Below are positions 7,148-13,704 of a stretch of 15,343 bases of DNA, one piece after another (the stretch's first letter is position 1; each line of letters starts with the position of its first letter). Both the position numbers and the translations under genes were made by a program. Under the pieces are notes generated by a model that was given only the letters and a program-made list of their open reading frames with translations, was not told where the DNA came from and ran no database searches. The stretch is from Parachlamydiaceae bacterium (GTDB lineage Bacteria > Chlamydiota > Chlamydiia > Chlamydiales > Parachlamydiaceae), in NCBI GenBank assembly GCA_030679615.1, contig JAUXSJ010000105.1, positions 1 through 15,343 of the forward strand. The letters run 5' to 3'.

Positions 7148-7396
7148 TTATCTTGAATTAGGAATTGGAAAAACCTTCTTTTTCTCTGCTCGATTAATCT
7201 CTTCTTCATCTTCAATTTCAGAATCATCATAAGGAATAGCGTAAATATCAGTACTATCTCTTTGATCTATATTGATAACTTTATACTTTTCTTCAGCTGG
7301 GGATTGATTTTCAGATTTAGCATTTGAAACAGCTTCAGAAAAAGAAAAATTCAAAAGACTTAAAACAGTCAACAAACCACATGTCAATTTTATCAT
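7148..7396 (-). CDS. Small exported acidic protein, unknown function
   Basis: An 82-residue product with a signal-peptide-like start: MIKL, then a hydrophobic core (CGLLTVLSLLNFSF, 6-19) and a small-residue region (SEAVSNA, 20-26) suited to cleavage. No lipobox is present. The mature part is short, polar and acidic (DDSEIEDEEE, 57-66), ending in a basic KKK and a Pro-rich tail. I do not recognise it; no domain is visible. The frame is open farther upstream to a TTG at 7456, but the ATG at 7396 is preferred: AGGAG lies 7 bases ahead, it places the signal peptide at the N-terminus, and the TTG is part of a likely -35 box. It has its own promoter and terminator and is divergent from the membrane protein gene at 7543. 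Confidence 0.7.
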   Translation of the reverse strand: MIKLTCGLLTVLSLLNFSFSEAVSNAKSENQSPAEEKYKVINIDQRDSTDIYAIPYDDSEIEDEEEINRAEKKKVFPIPNSR

Positions 7397-7427
7397 TAAA
7401 ATAACTCCTATAAAAAGTTTAATAAAG

Positions 7428-7456
7428 GAAATATCAAAATTTACGACGACAGTCAA
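7428..7456 (-). promoter_or_regulatory. Sigma-70-type promoter of the small exported protein
   Basis: On the minus strand TTGACT (7456-7451) is followed after 17 bases by TATTTC (7433-7428). The -35 is strong and the -10 weak. A transcript would start near 7421, giving a leader of about 25 bases containing the AGGAG site. The -35 boxes of this and the divergent promoter are about 32 bases apart. Confidence 0.5.
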
Positions 7457-7488
7457 GTTAAAATTCTTATTTGCTAATTAAATCCCTG

Positions 7489-7517
7489 TTGACTAATCTC
7501 CGAAATAAGACTAAAAA
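7489..7517 (+). promoter_or_regulatory. Sigma-70-type promoter of the 402-residue membrane protein
   Basis: TTGACT (7489-7494), 17 bases, then TAAAAA (7512-7517). The start of transcription would fall near 7524, just ahead of AGGAG (7531-7535) and the ATG at 7543. The same arrangement, including the following AAT, precedes the tRNA at 12806. Confidence 0.6.
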
Positions 7518-7542
7518 TCCCTTCTCATGCAGGAGAAATTAA

Positions 7543-8751
7543 ATGATCATCACAGTTTTTTCAATCATTCTTGCTGTTTTATTGGAAATAATGACTCCGG
7601 TTTCCCTAACCGTAAACACTTTTTATGTAGCCCCATTGATGATAACGGGCGGAACATTTATTCTTCTTTCTGCTGTCGTTTTACAAACACTGATTCTTAC
7701 TCCTTTAGGCTTTCTTGAACAAAAACTAGTTCCTAATCTTATGGAAATTATTCGCTTAGATCGACCTTTATACTATGGCAGATTAATTCTTTTTGCTTTT
7801 CCATTAATTTCTTATGCATCAGCTGTTCTTGTTCTTGAAAATATTCGTTATCAAAACTGGTTATTTCTTGTTTGGCTTGTATTTTTCGGTATTTCTTTAG
7901 ACTTAATACGCGATTCATGGGAAAGAATTACTCGTTTTTTAACTCCTTCATATGTCGTGAAAAAAGTTGCGGACCAAGCCATTAAATCCGTTCAGGAAGA
8001 AGAAGACGAGCTTCTTTGGCATCACATCGATAGTCTTTCAGAAATTGGTTTACAAGCTGTAGAAAGAAATAAGCTAGCTTTAGGAACACAAACTTTACAA
8101 GCCTTTCCTCCGATTATGCATGCTTTTTTTGATTCATCAAAAAGTATTAGTCATCAAAATCATGATCAAGAAGTTAAAAATGAAACAGGAAGAGATGAGG
8201 CAAGCTATACAATATTCTATTTATTACAAAGATTAGAGCTCATTAATGACAGAGCGCTTAAAAATAGATTAGAAACAGTTTGCAGACAAATGATCATGGT
8301 GTTAGGAAAAATCATTATTTATGCAGCCAATTATGACATCACAATGGTGAGTTTCCCTGTCCATTTCTTATCGAAATTTGGGCTTAAAGCCCAACAGCAC
8401 CATTTTGATGAAGTTGCAATGCTAACGATTAGCACCCTACTTGAAATTTCGAAAACTATTACACAAGATGTGGATGTCACTTATTCTGAATTAAAAGAAT
8501 CCTTTCAGGCTATTCTTAATGGCCTCGATGCTCTTGCTAAAGAAACATTCAGAAAAAATAAACACATGAATATTAGTGTTTTAGTTCAACCATTTTTAGA
8601 TATTAAAGAGTTTTTCTCGACTCCAAAAATGATCAAGCATCGAGACACCCCATTTATTGTTCAAGAAATTGATCGTATTGTAGAAGAATATCGTGTCCTT
8701 GACCAAGTGGTTAATGCAATTCCACCCTTTTCAGAAATTGAGACCCCTTAA
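7543..8751 (+). CDS. Four-segment membrane protein, unknown function
   Basis: I cannot assign this 402-residue protein to a named family. Its N-terminal third is hydrophobic, with likely membrane segments near residues 2-20, 28-55, 79-101 and 105-123. Residues 135-402 look soluble and mainly helical, with charged stretches (QEEEDELLWHH; a polar insert near 205-225). This suggests a membrane-anchored protein with a large helical cytoplasmic or periplasmic domain; no catalytic motif is evident. The start is well supported: ATG at 7543 with AGGAG 7 bases ahead and a sigma-70-like promoter just upstream. It is monocistronic, ending before a large stem-loop that separates it from the convergent RNA-modification operon. 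It may be a lineage-restricted conserved protein, but I cannot verify that. Confidence 0.75.
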   Translation: MIITVFSIILAVLLEIMTPVSLTVNTFYVAPLMITGGTFILLSAVVLQTLILTPLGFLEQKLVPNLMEIIRLDRPLYYGRLILFAFPLISYASAVLVLENIRYQNWLFLVWLVFFGISLDLIRDSWERITRFLTPSYVVKKVADQAIKSVQEEEDELLWHHIDSLSEIGLQAVERNKLALGTQTLQAFPPIMHAFFDSSKSISHQNHDQEVKNETGRDEASYTIFYLLQRLELINDRALKNRLETVCRQMIMVLGKIIIYAANYDITMVSFPVHFLSKFGLKAQQHHFDEVAMLTISTLLEISKTITQDVDVTYSELKESFQAILNGLDALAKETFRKNKHMNISVLVQPFLDIKEFFSTPKMIKHRDTPFIVQEIDRIVEEYRVLDQVVNAIPPFSEIETP

Positions 8752-8819
8752 TCACAAGTCATTTAATTTTAGCACTTTAATCAAGAATAACTTAAATCAG
8801 ATTACCATTCGTTGTTATC

Positions 8820-8940
8820 TTTTTTTTTATCGTTATATCGTTATATCGTTTCTATCGTTAATTTTGTTTCAAGACTCACGTTTTTGAAAGTACAATTAAC
8901 GATGAAAACGATATAACGATATAACAATAAAACAAAAAAA
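8820..8940. repeat. Long stem-loop between convergent genes
   Basis: Bases 8829-8863 and 8894-8928 are inverted copies agreeing at 32 of 35 positions, and flanking T9 (8820-8828) and A-rich (8929-8940) runs extend the stem to about 44 bp. The 30-nt loop holds a further 6-bp hairpin (TTTCAA/TTGAAA). Each arm contains the 8-base unit ATATCGTT in tandem. It lies exactly between two converging transcription units, so a shared transcript end is likely, but the T and A runs are inside the stem rather than after it, unlike a normal intrinsic terminator. A small non-autonomous mobile element is the alternative. Confidence 0.75.
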
Positions 8941-8951
8941 GTATCATGTAT

Positions 8952-9620
8952 TTATGAATCATTGTTAGATAAACCGAACAAACAAGGCGCTTCAATAATC
9001 AATTCTGTTTTCAAAACAGGGTGTTCAATGACTAATTGTCGATGATGTAAAGTAATGGTATTTTCTTTAAAAGAATAAGAACTCTTATATTTTTTATCTC
9101 CAACGATTGGACAGCTGATATGTGATAATTGTGAACGAATTTGATGATATCGTCCTGTTTCTAATTCAATTTCAATTAAAGTGAATGAATTTTGCTTTTC
9201 CTTAACGCGATAATGTAATCTACAGAGTTTAGCATCCTTATCTTCTTTGGAAACTACCCGAGCACAATAATCATCATGGAATAAATAATGCTCTAAAGTA
9301 CCTTCTTGACTAGGTAAAGCCCCTTCAATTAATGCCCAATAAATTTTTTTTGTTTGTTTTGCTCTAATTGATGCGTTTAATCTCGAAAGCGCTTTACTCG
9401 TTTTCGCAAAAACAACAATTCCACTAACTGGCTTATCTAATCGATGAATAGCTTCTAAAAATACGTTTCCAGGTTTTTGATATTTTTTCTGTATCCAATC
9501 CTTAGCTTGTTTTTCTAAACTATCCTGCTCTGTTCCACTTGGCTGAGTTAATAAACCCGCAGGTTTGTTGAGAATTAATAAATGATTATCTTCATATAAA
9601 ACTTCAATGCATGAATTCAT
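8952..9620 (-). CDS. RluA-family RNA pseudouridine synthase
   Basis: The product (222 residues from the ATG at 9620) belongs to the RluA family, which converts uridine to pseudouridine in rRNA or tRNA. Visible marks, counted from the GTG three bases earlier, are the N-terminal YEDNHLLILNKPAGL (10-24), the catalytic HRLDKPVSG motif with Asp63, and GRYHQIRSQLSH (157-168) followed by GDKKY. No S4 RNA-binding domain precedes the catalytic domain, as in the shorter RluA/TruC-like members; the exact target position cannot be told. The GTG at 9623 is an alternative start. The gene begins 9 bases after the SpoU methyltransferase stop and is last in a three-gene RNA-modification operon, ending near a large stem-loop. 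Confidence 0.88.
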   Translation of the reverse strand: MNSCIEVLYEDNHLLILNKPAGLLTQPSGTEQDSLEKQAKDWIQKKYQKPGNVFLEAIHRLDKPVSGIVVFAKTSKALSRLNASIRAKQTKKIYWALIEGALPSQEGTLEHYLFHDDYCARVVSKEDKDAKLCRLHYRVKEKQNSFTLIEIELETGRYHQIRSQLSHISCPIVGDKKYKSSYSFKENTITLHHRQLVIEHPVLKTELIIEAPCLFGLSNNDS

Positions 9621-9629
9621 CACAAATGC

Positions 9630-10439
9630 CTATGATTTTTTTTGACGTTGGCGCGATACTTCATATAACAATAATGTTGTCGCCATTGCGACATTCAAAG
9701 AATCTGCAACACCTCTCATTGGAATCTTCACCTGAAGATCAGATTCTTTCATCCATTGCTCAGAAAGACCCAATTGTTCGGTTCCAACGGCAATTGCAAT
9801 AGGACCCGTTAAATCAATTTCTGTAAATTCATGTTTTGCATGTGGTGTAGCAGCTAAAATCATAATGCCTTGATTTTTTAACCACTCTAAAGCCTCTTTA
9901 CCTTGAACTTCAACTGTAGGTACAGTGAATAAAGTTCCGACACTAGCTCGAACAACATTAGGATTATACATATCCGTGCAACGGTCAGCGACAATTAATC
10001 CTGTTGCCCCTACGGCGTCTGATGAACGTAATATTGTTCCTAAATTCCCTGGCTTTTCTATCGATTCGGCAACAACGTAGAGAGGGCAAACATCATTTTT
10101 TAATTCATTTAACGACAATTTTCGTTGAGGGGCTATGGCTAATAATCCATCGGGCCGATCTCTATAAGAAATCTTTTTAAAGACTTGGTCTGAGCAGAAG
10201 AAAACTTTAGCCCCAAGATTTCTCACTCGTTTTATTAATGCTTGTTCGTTGCTACCTAAGAAAAAATGTTCACATACAAATAAAAAATCTATCTTCCATC
10301 CCGCATCAACAGCCCTCAATAATTCTCGATAGCCTTCAATTAAAAATTGTTCAGTGCGATCTCTTTCAGGACGATCTCTTAAGTGAATCACTTGCTTAAC
10401 TTTAGGGTTTTGAATGCTCGTAATGTCTAATGCATCCAT
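9630..10439 (-). CDS. SpoU/TrmH-family RNA 2'-O-methyltransferase
   Basis: The product (269 residues) is a SPOUT methyltransferase of the TrmH/SpoU type, using S-adenosylmethionine to methylate a ribose in rRNA or tRNA. Numbering from the ATG at 10454, the N-terminal substrate-binding domain covers about 8-105. The three SpoU motifs follow: EKPGNLGTILRSSDAVG (133-149, with N137 and R143), VGTEQLGLS (223-231) and IPMRGVADSLNVAMATTLLL (244-263), which form the knotted cofactor site. The frame is also open from an ATG at 10454 inside the previous gene, but I prefer 10439, where the upstream TAA and this ATG overlap as TAATG, an arrangement typical of coupled translation. The target nucleotide is not predictable. 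Confidence 0.9.
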   Translation of the reverse strand: MDALDITSIQNPKVKQVIHLRDRPERDRTEQFLIEGYRELLRAVDAGWKIDFLFVCEHFFLGSNEQALIKRVRNLGAKVFFCSDQVFKKISYRDRPDGLLAIAPQRKLSLNELKNDVCPLYVVAESIEKPGNLGTILRSSDAVGATGLIVADRCTDMYNPNVVRASVGTLFTVPTVEVQGKEALEWLKNQGIMILAATPHAKHEFTEIDLTGPIAIAVGTEQLGLSEQWMKESDLQVKIPMRGVADSLNVAMATTLLLYEVSRQRQKKS

Positions 10440-11296
10440 TAATTCGTTTCCCATTTTGCATAAGTTCCACTTGGTAATTCAAACACAGAAGAATTTCCTG
10501 ATAATGTCATTTCTCCTGAAGTTATTTTTCCGTTTAATCCAGTCATTGTTTGCGTCAATAAATGTTGCATTGCAAGAGGAGTAAAGCCTGGAGTGTGACA
10601 AGAAAACATTAAAAATAGTGGATTTGAAGATAAAAGTTCTCGACATTGATTTAATAAAGGAATGATGTCATCTTCAATTTTAAAAACCTCTCCTTTAGAA
10701 CCACGACCAAAGCTAGGTGGATCTAAAATAATTGCGTCATATTTTGAGCCTCGTTTGATTTCACGCATTAAAAATTTCTTTACATCCTCAACAATCCATC
10801 GAATCGGTGCATTCTCTAACTTATTTAATACAGCATTTTCCCTTGCCCAAGCGACCATTCCTTTTGATGCATCCAGATGACACACAGAAGCTCCTGCAAT
10901 AGCAGCAGATAAAGTGACTCCGCCTGAATAAGCAAATAAATTTAATACATTAGGTTTGAATGTAGATGAACTATAAGATTTAATTTTCGTTTGCATCCAT
11001 TCCCAAAAATTTTTTTGCTCAGGAAAAATGCCTAAATGACCAAATTCGGTGGGACTCATTTTAAATTTAACTCCAGCCACTTCAATATTCCAAATATCTG
11101 GTAAGGGACGTAATGACGTCCATTTACTTTCTTGATCTCTAGAAAAAATAGCGTCAGCCTTATTCCATTCTTGTTGAGATAGTTGCGGCTTCCAAACAGC
11201 TTGCGCACAAGGTCTTGAAATTAAATAGGGACCAAATCTTTCGAGCTTACGCCCTTCTCCGCTGTCAATCAATGCATATTCATGCTTATTTATCAT
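10439..11296 (-). CDS. Class I SAM-dependent methyltransferase, RlmI/RlmK-like
   Basis: The 285-residue product has a Rossmann-type methyltransferase core with cofactor motif I (LNLFAYSGGVTLSAAIAGA), an acidic end of strand 2 (CHLDAS) and the motif IV sequence DAIILDPPSFGRG. The DPPSF form is typical of the RlmI/RlmK (YccW) group that methylates 23S rRNA. It lacks an obvious PUA domain, so it is shorter than E. coli RlmI; the substrate is inferred as RNA from family and neighbours. The frame extends to 11344, but the ATG at 11296 is chosen: AAGGA lies 6 bases ahead and the predicted transcript start (about 11316) is downstream of the longer option. It leads an operon with the SpoU and RluA enzymes and overlaps the SpoU gene by one base. 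Confidence 0.82.
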   Translation of the reverse strand: MINKHEYALIDSGEGRKLERFGPYLISRPCAQAVWKPQLSQQEWNKADAIFSRDQESKWTSLRPLPDIWNIEVAGVKFKMSPTEFGHLGIFPEQKNFWEWMQTKIKSYSSSTFKPNVLNLFAYSGGVTLSAAIAGASVCHLDASKGMVAWARENAVLNKLENAPIRWIVEDVKKFLMREIKRGSKYDAIILDPPSFGRGSKGEVFKIEDDIIPLLNQCRELLSSNPLFLMFSCHTPGFTPLAMQHLLTQTMTGLNGKITSGEMTLSGNSSVFELPSGTYAKWETN

Positions 11297-11322
11297 ATTA
11301 ATCCTTATTGATAATTTAAAAT

Positions 11323-11351
11323 ATTCTAACAAAACATAATCCAATTTACAA
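11323..11351 (-). promoter_or_regulatory. Promoter of the RNA-modification operon
   Basis: The minus strand shows TTGTAA (11351-11346), 17 bases, then TAGAAT (11328-11323), with five of six matches in the -10 box. It is placed about 27 bases before the chosen ATG at 11296 and no other promoter-like site lies within the operon. Confidence 0.6.
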
Positions 11352-11560
11352 AAGAAATTTTAATTAAAAAATTCTTTATTACATTCATAGTAAACAATTC
11401 TTTTTGATTTCTTTAATTAAAATAAATTTCATAAACATCTGCCAATAAATACCTTGAGATAAAACTTTCTTTTTATTAATCTATTAAAACGCGGAATATT
11501 TTTTGAATTCAATAATAATTAATTCTATTAACTCAGCGTTTTTAATTTTTAATTTTTAAT
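11345..11560. promoter_or_regulatory. AT-rich intergenic region upstream of the sigma-54 promoter
   Basis: No gene is seen. It carries the divergent promoter of the RNA-modification operon at its left end and, at 11486-11492 and 11536-11542, inverted copies of AAAACGC. Sigma-54 promoters need an activator bound 80-150 bases upstream; this dyad is too close and too simple to claim as that site with confidence. Confidence 0.3.
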
Positions 11561-11577
11561 GTGGCATGAAATTTGCA
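11561..11577 (+). promoter_or_regulatory. Sigma-54 (RpoN) -24/-12 promoter of the Ppx/GppA-like gene
   Basis: TGGCATGAAATTTGCA (11562-11577) matches the sigma-54 consensus TGGCACG-N4-TTGCW with a single change (C to T at the sixth base). The invariant GG (11563-11564) and GC (11575-11576) are exactly 10 bases apart. Transcription would start near 11588, giving a leader of about 30 bases with GGAGG before the ATG at 11618. The leader contains TGCCAC (11593-11598), complementary to GTGGCA at the promoter. Confidence 0.7.
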
Positions 11578-11617
11578 TTTCTAAATCAATAGTGCCACTT
11601 CTTATTATGGAGGTTAT

Positions 11618-12655
11618 ATGAGATTAAAACGTCAATCGCTTACCCTACTGATAGTTTTGTTGGGTATTCTACTCATGATTATTTGGATCCCAACCAATAA
11701 AGCCATTGTGAGTCCAGGAGAAGTTCGAGCTGCAATGGATATTGGATCTGGAGCAACCAATATTATTGTTGCTAAAGTAGACCCAAAAACAGATAAAATC
11801 ATTGCAAAAATTTATTCTAAATCAATCGCAGTTCCTTATCAAAAACACCTGGAAAGCTCAACTGACAATACTTTTGATCAAATAGTTATGGATCAAGGCA
11901 TAGAAGCAATCAAAGCTCTTAAGCAAGTCGCAAATGATTATCAAGCAAAAAAAGTGATTGCAGTAGCTACTGCAGCATTTAGACAAGCAGCAAATGCTGA
12001 ACAATTTGCAAAAAAAATAGAAGCAGAAACAGGAGTTCAAGTTCGGATCATTAATCAAGATGAAGAAGGAATTTTAGCTTTTAGAGGTGCACTTGCTCTG
12101 ACTACAGCTAACCCTGAAAACACAATTGTTTGGGATATTGGTGGAGGAAGTATGCAATTAACTTCCCTTTCTAAAGAAGGAACATACCTTGTTGAAAAAG
12201 GAAAAACAGCATCTATACCTTTTAAAAACGCTGTAATTACTCAGATAAAACACCAAGATATTCAATCTGTGCAAACACCTAATCCAATGACAAAAGAAGA
12301 AATGCAATCTGCTGTTAAACTTGCTTCAACTAAAGCAAAAGAAACAGATCAAGCAATTATCACAAAATTAAATGATCCACAAACTACCGTATTATCTGTT
12401 GGAAATTTATTTAATTATGGTGTGAAACCGATTGTAGATAACAAAGTAATTAAAATAGATGCGCTTGAAAATGGTGTCTTTGCATTGGCAGGAAAAACGG
12501 ATGAGCAACTCGGTAAAGGTTCATTATCCGAAGTTGCGGTGACTAATCCCCTTTTAGTCTTAGGATATATGAAGGGATTAAATATTCACCAAACTGAAGT
12601 TGTAGATGTCAATAATGCAGACGGAGCATTAACATATCCTGCATATTGGAATTAG
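11618..12655 (+). CDS. Membrane-anchored or exported Ppx/GppA-like protein
   Basis: A 345-residue protein with a hydrophobic N-terminal segment (about 8-24, after MRLKRQ), either a signal anchor or an uncleaved signal peptide. A Ppx/GppA-type ASKHA domain follows: AAMDIGSGATN (38-48, first phosphate loop), VATAAFRQAAN (116-126), IINQDEEG (144-151, where family members have a catalytic Glu) and VWDIGGGSMQL (171-181, second phosphate loop). Known relatives hydrolyse polyphosphate or pppGpp in the cytoplasm; an exported version is unusual, and whether it hydrolyses polyphosphate, another phosphate ester, or nothing is unknown. It lacks the C-terminal HD-like domain of long Ppx proteins. GGAGG is 4 bases before the ATG. 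It is monocistronic, with a near-consensus sigma-54 promoter and a strong terminator. Confidence 0.75.
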   Translation: MRLKRQSLTLLIVLLGILLMIIWIPTNKAIVSPGEVRAAMDIGSGATNIIVAKVDPKTDKIIAKIYSKSIAVPYQKHLESSTDNTFDQIVMDQGIEAIKALKQVANDYQAKKVIAVATAAFRQAANAEQFAKKIEAETGVQVRIINQDEEGILAFRGALALTTANPENTIVWDIGGGSMQLTSLSKEGTYLVEKGKTASIPFKNAVITQIKHQDIQSVQTPNPMTKEEMQSAVKLASTKAKETDQAIITKLNDPQTTVLSVGNLFNYGVKPIVDNKVIKIDALENGVFALAGKTDEQLGKGSLSEVAVTNPLLVLGYMKGLNIHQTEVVDVNNADGALTYPAYWN

Positions 12656-12686
12656 CCTTATCTATTTCATATTTAACCTCTTGTCT

Positions 12687-12724
12687 GGAGTACGATGAAA
12701 AGTCATCGTACTCCTTTATTTTTT
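12687..12724 (+). terminator. Rho-independent terminator of the Ppx/GppA-like gene
   Basis: A perfect 12-bp stem (12687-12698 with 12703-12714, loop AAAG) is followed by TTTATTTTTT. It lies 31 bases past the stop codon and separates this gene from the tRNA-uppP-ftsK block. Confidence 0.95.
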
Positions 12725-12727
12725 CCA

Positions 12728-12756
12728 TTGACTAATAATCCTCTTTAATCTAAAAA
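12728..12756 (+). promoter_or_regulatory. Promoter of tRNA-His (and perhaps uppP-ftsK)
   Basis: TTGACT (12728-12733), 17 bases, TAAAAA (12751-12756), the same elements and spacing as at 7489-7517. Transcription would begin near 12763, about 43 bases before the tRNA. No other promoter is clear before uppP. Confidence 0.6.
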
Positions 12757-12805
12757 TAATGTTTCTTTTACTCTATGTAACACTTTTAGTTATATGGATT
12801 AACAT

Positions 12806-12880
12806 GGCGATCATAGCTCAGTTGGTTAGAGCGCTGGTTTGTGGTACCAGAAGTCGCGGGTTCGAGTCCCGTTGTTCGCC
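12806..12880 (+). tRNA. tRNA-His (anticodon GTG)
   Basis: A full cloverleaf can be drawn: acceptor 12807-12813 with 12873-12879, D stem GCTC/GAGC, anticodon stem 12834-12838 with 12846-12850, T stem 12856-12860 with 12868-12872 and loop TTCGAGT. The anticodon GTG is at 12841-12843. The extra G at 12806 opposite C at 12880 is the G-1:C73 pair that identifies tRNA-His. The acceptor has one T-T mismatch (12811 with 12875). The 3' CCA is not fully encoded. A run of six T follows at 12883. Confidence 0.95.
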
Positions 12881-12911
12881 CATTTTTTCTTTCCTTCAAT
12901 GATTTCACAGA

Positions 12912-13697
12912 ATGAATACATGGCAAGCATTTCTTTTAGGTCTAGTTCAAGGTTTTACTGAATTTCTTCCTGTTAGTTCGTCGGGTCACCTCGCGTTAGG
13001 ACAATATCTTTTAGGTTTTAATGAATTACATCACTTTCTTCTTTTTAACATTGTCTGTCATCTAGGAACTTTATTTGCGATACTTCTCATCTTTTTACCG
13101 CAAATTAAAGAATCTCTTTCTATAAAATCAGAATTATTTCGAAATATTTGTTTAGGTACTCTTCCACTTTTTCCCTTGGTTTTCATAATAAAACCTCTTA
13201 AAGAAATTTTATCAAAGCCTGAAATTCTTGGCCCTTGTTTTATAATCACCTCTGCTTTACTTTTTATAAGCTTCTATTTTCGAATACCCTCTCAATTTTC
13301 GAATACCCAAAAATCGTGGAGAGATCCGTTAACGATTGGCTGCTTTCAAGCAATAGCAATTTTTCCTGGCATTTCTCGAAGTGGAGCAACAGTTTCTGCA
13401 GCTCGATTACTTTCTTGGCCGAAAGAAAAAGCGCTACAGTTTTCTTTCATTTTGGCAATTCCTGCAATTTTAGGGGGTACAATCCTTGAAAGTTGGCAGG
13501 TTATAAAAGCTGGTTCAAGTATTCATACTCTTGAAATTAGCTGGACCATTTATGCTATTGGATTTTTGACTTCATTAATCTCAGGTTATTTTGCACTTCG
13601 ACTATTGATTCGAATGATGATTCATGATAAATGGAATTATTTTGCTTGGTATTGTCTTATCTTAGGAGTCATGACGACAATTTATTTTAATTATTAA
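12912..13697 (+). CDS. uppP: Undecaprenyl-diphosphatase
   Basis: This 261-residue integral membrane protein is UppP (BacA), which removes a phosphate from undecaprenyl diphosphate so the lipid carrier can be reused in peptidoglycan and glycan assembly. Both signature regions are present: GFTEFLPVSSSGHL (14-27, with E17 and H26) and FPGISRSGATVSAARL (151-166, with R156). The rest is a series of hydrophobic helices and the length is normal for the family. No Shine-Dalgarno sequence precedes the ATG at 12912, but this start puts the first motif at its usual place. It lies 31 bases after tRNA-His and 7 bases before ftsK, so the two protein genes are probably one operon. Retention of UppP and FtsK points to some peptidoglycan metabolism in this organism. 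Confidence 0.95.
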   Translation: MNTWQAFLLGLVQGFTEFLPVSSSGHLALGQYLLGFNELHHFLLFNIVCHLGTLFAILLIFLPQIKESLSIKSELFRNICLGTLPLFPLVFIIKPLKEILSKPEILGPCFIITSALLFISFYFRIPSQFSNTQKSWRDPLTIGCFQAIAIFPGISRSGATVSAARLLSWPKEKALQFSFILAIPAILGGTILESWQVIKAGSSIHTLEISWTIYAIGFLTSLISGYFALRLLIRMMIHDKWNYFAWYCLILGVMTTIYFNY

Positions 13698-13704
13698 AGG
13701 TGGA

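Noticed and set aside
7397..7456. Longer N-terminus for the small exported protein, from a TTG at 7456
   Set aside because: The TTG is part of a likely -35 box, there is no ribosome binding site, and the ATG at 7396 has AGGAG and begins a proper signal peptide.
8693..8887. Plus-strand frame crossing the end of the membrane protein gene into the stem-loop
   Set aside because: It begins inside the real gene in another frame and its second half is translated stem-loop; there is no ribosome binding site.
8829..8928. CRISPR-like array suggested by repeated ATATCGTT units
   Set aside because: The units are 8 bases long, tandem without spacers, and arranged as an inverted repeat; no cas genes are nearby.
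11297..11344. Longer N-terminus for the RlmI/RlmK-like methyltransferase
   Set aside because: It would start upstream of the predicted transcription start and lacks a Shine-Dalgarno sequence; the ATG at 11296 has AAGGA at good spacing.
13235..13489. 84-residue plus-strand frame within uppP
   Set aside because: It is an alternate-frame shadow of uppP, whose own frame carries both signature motifs across this region.
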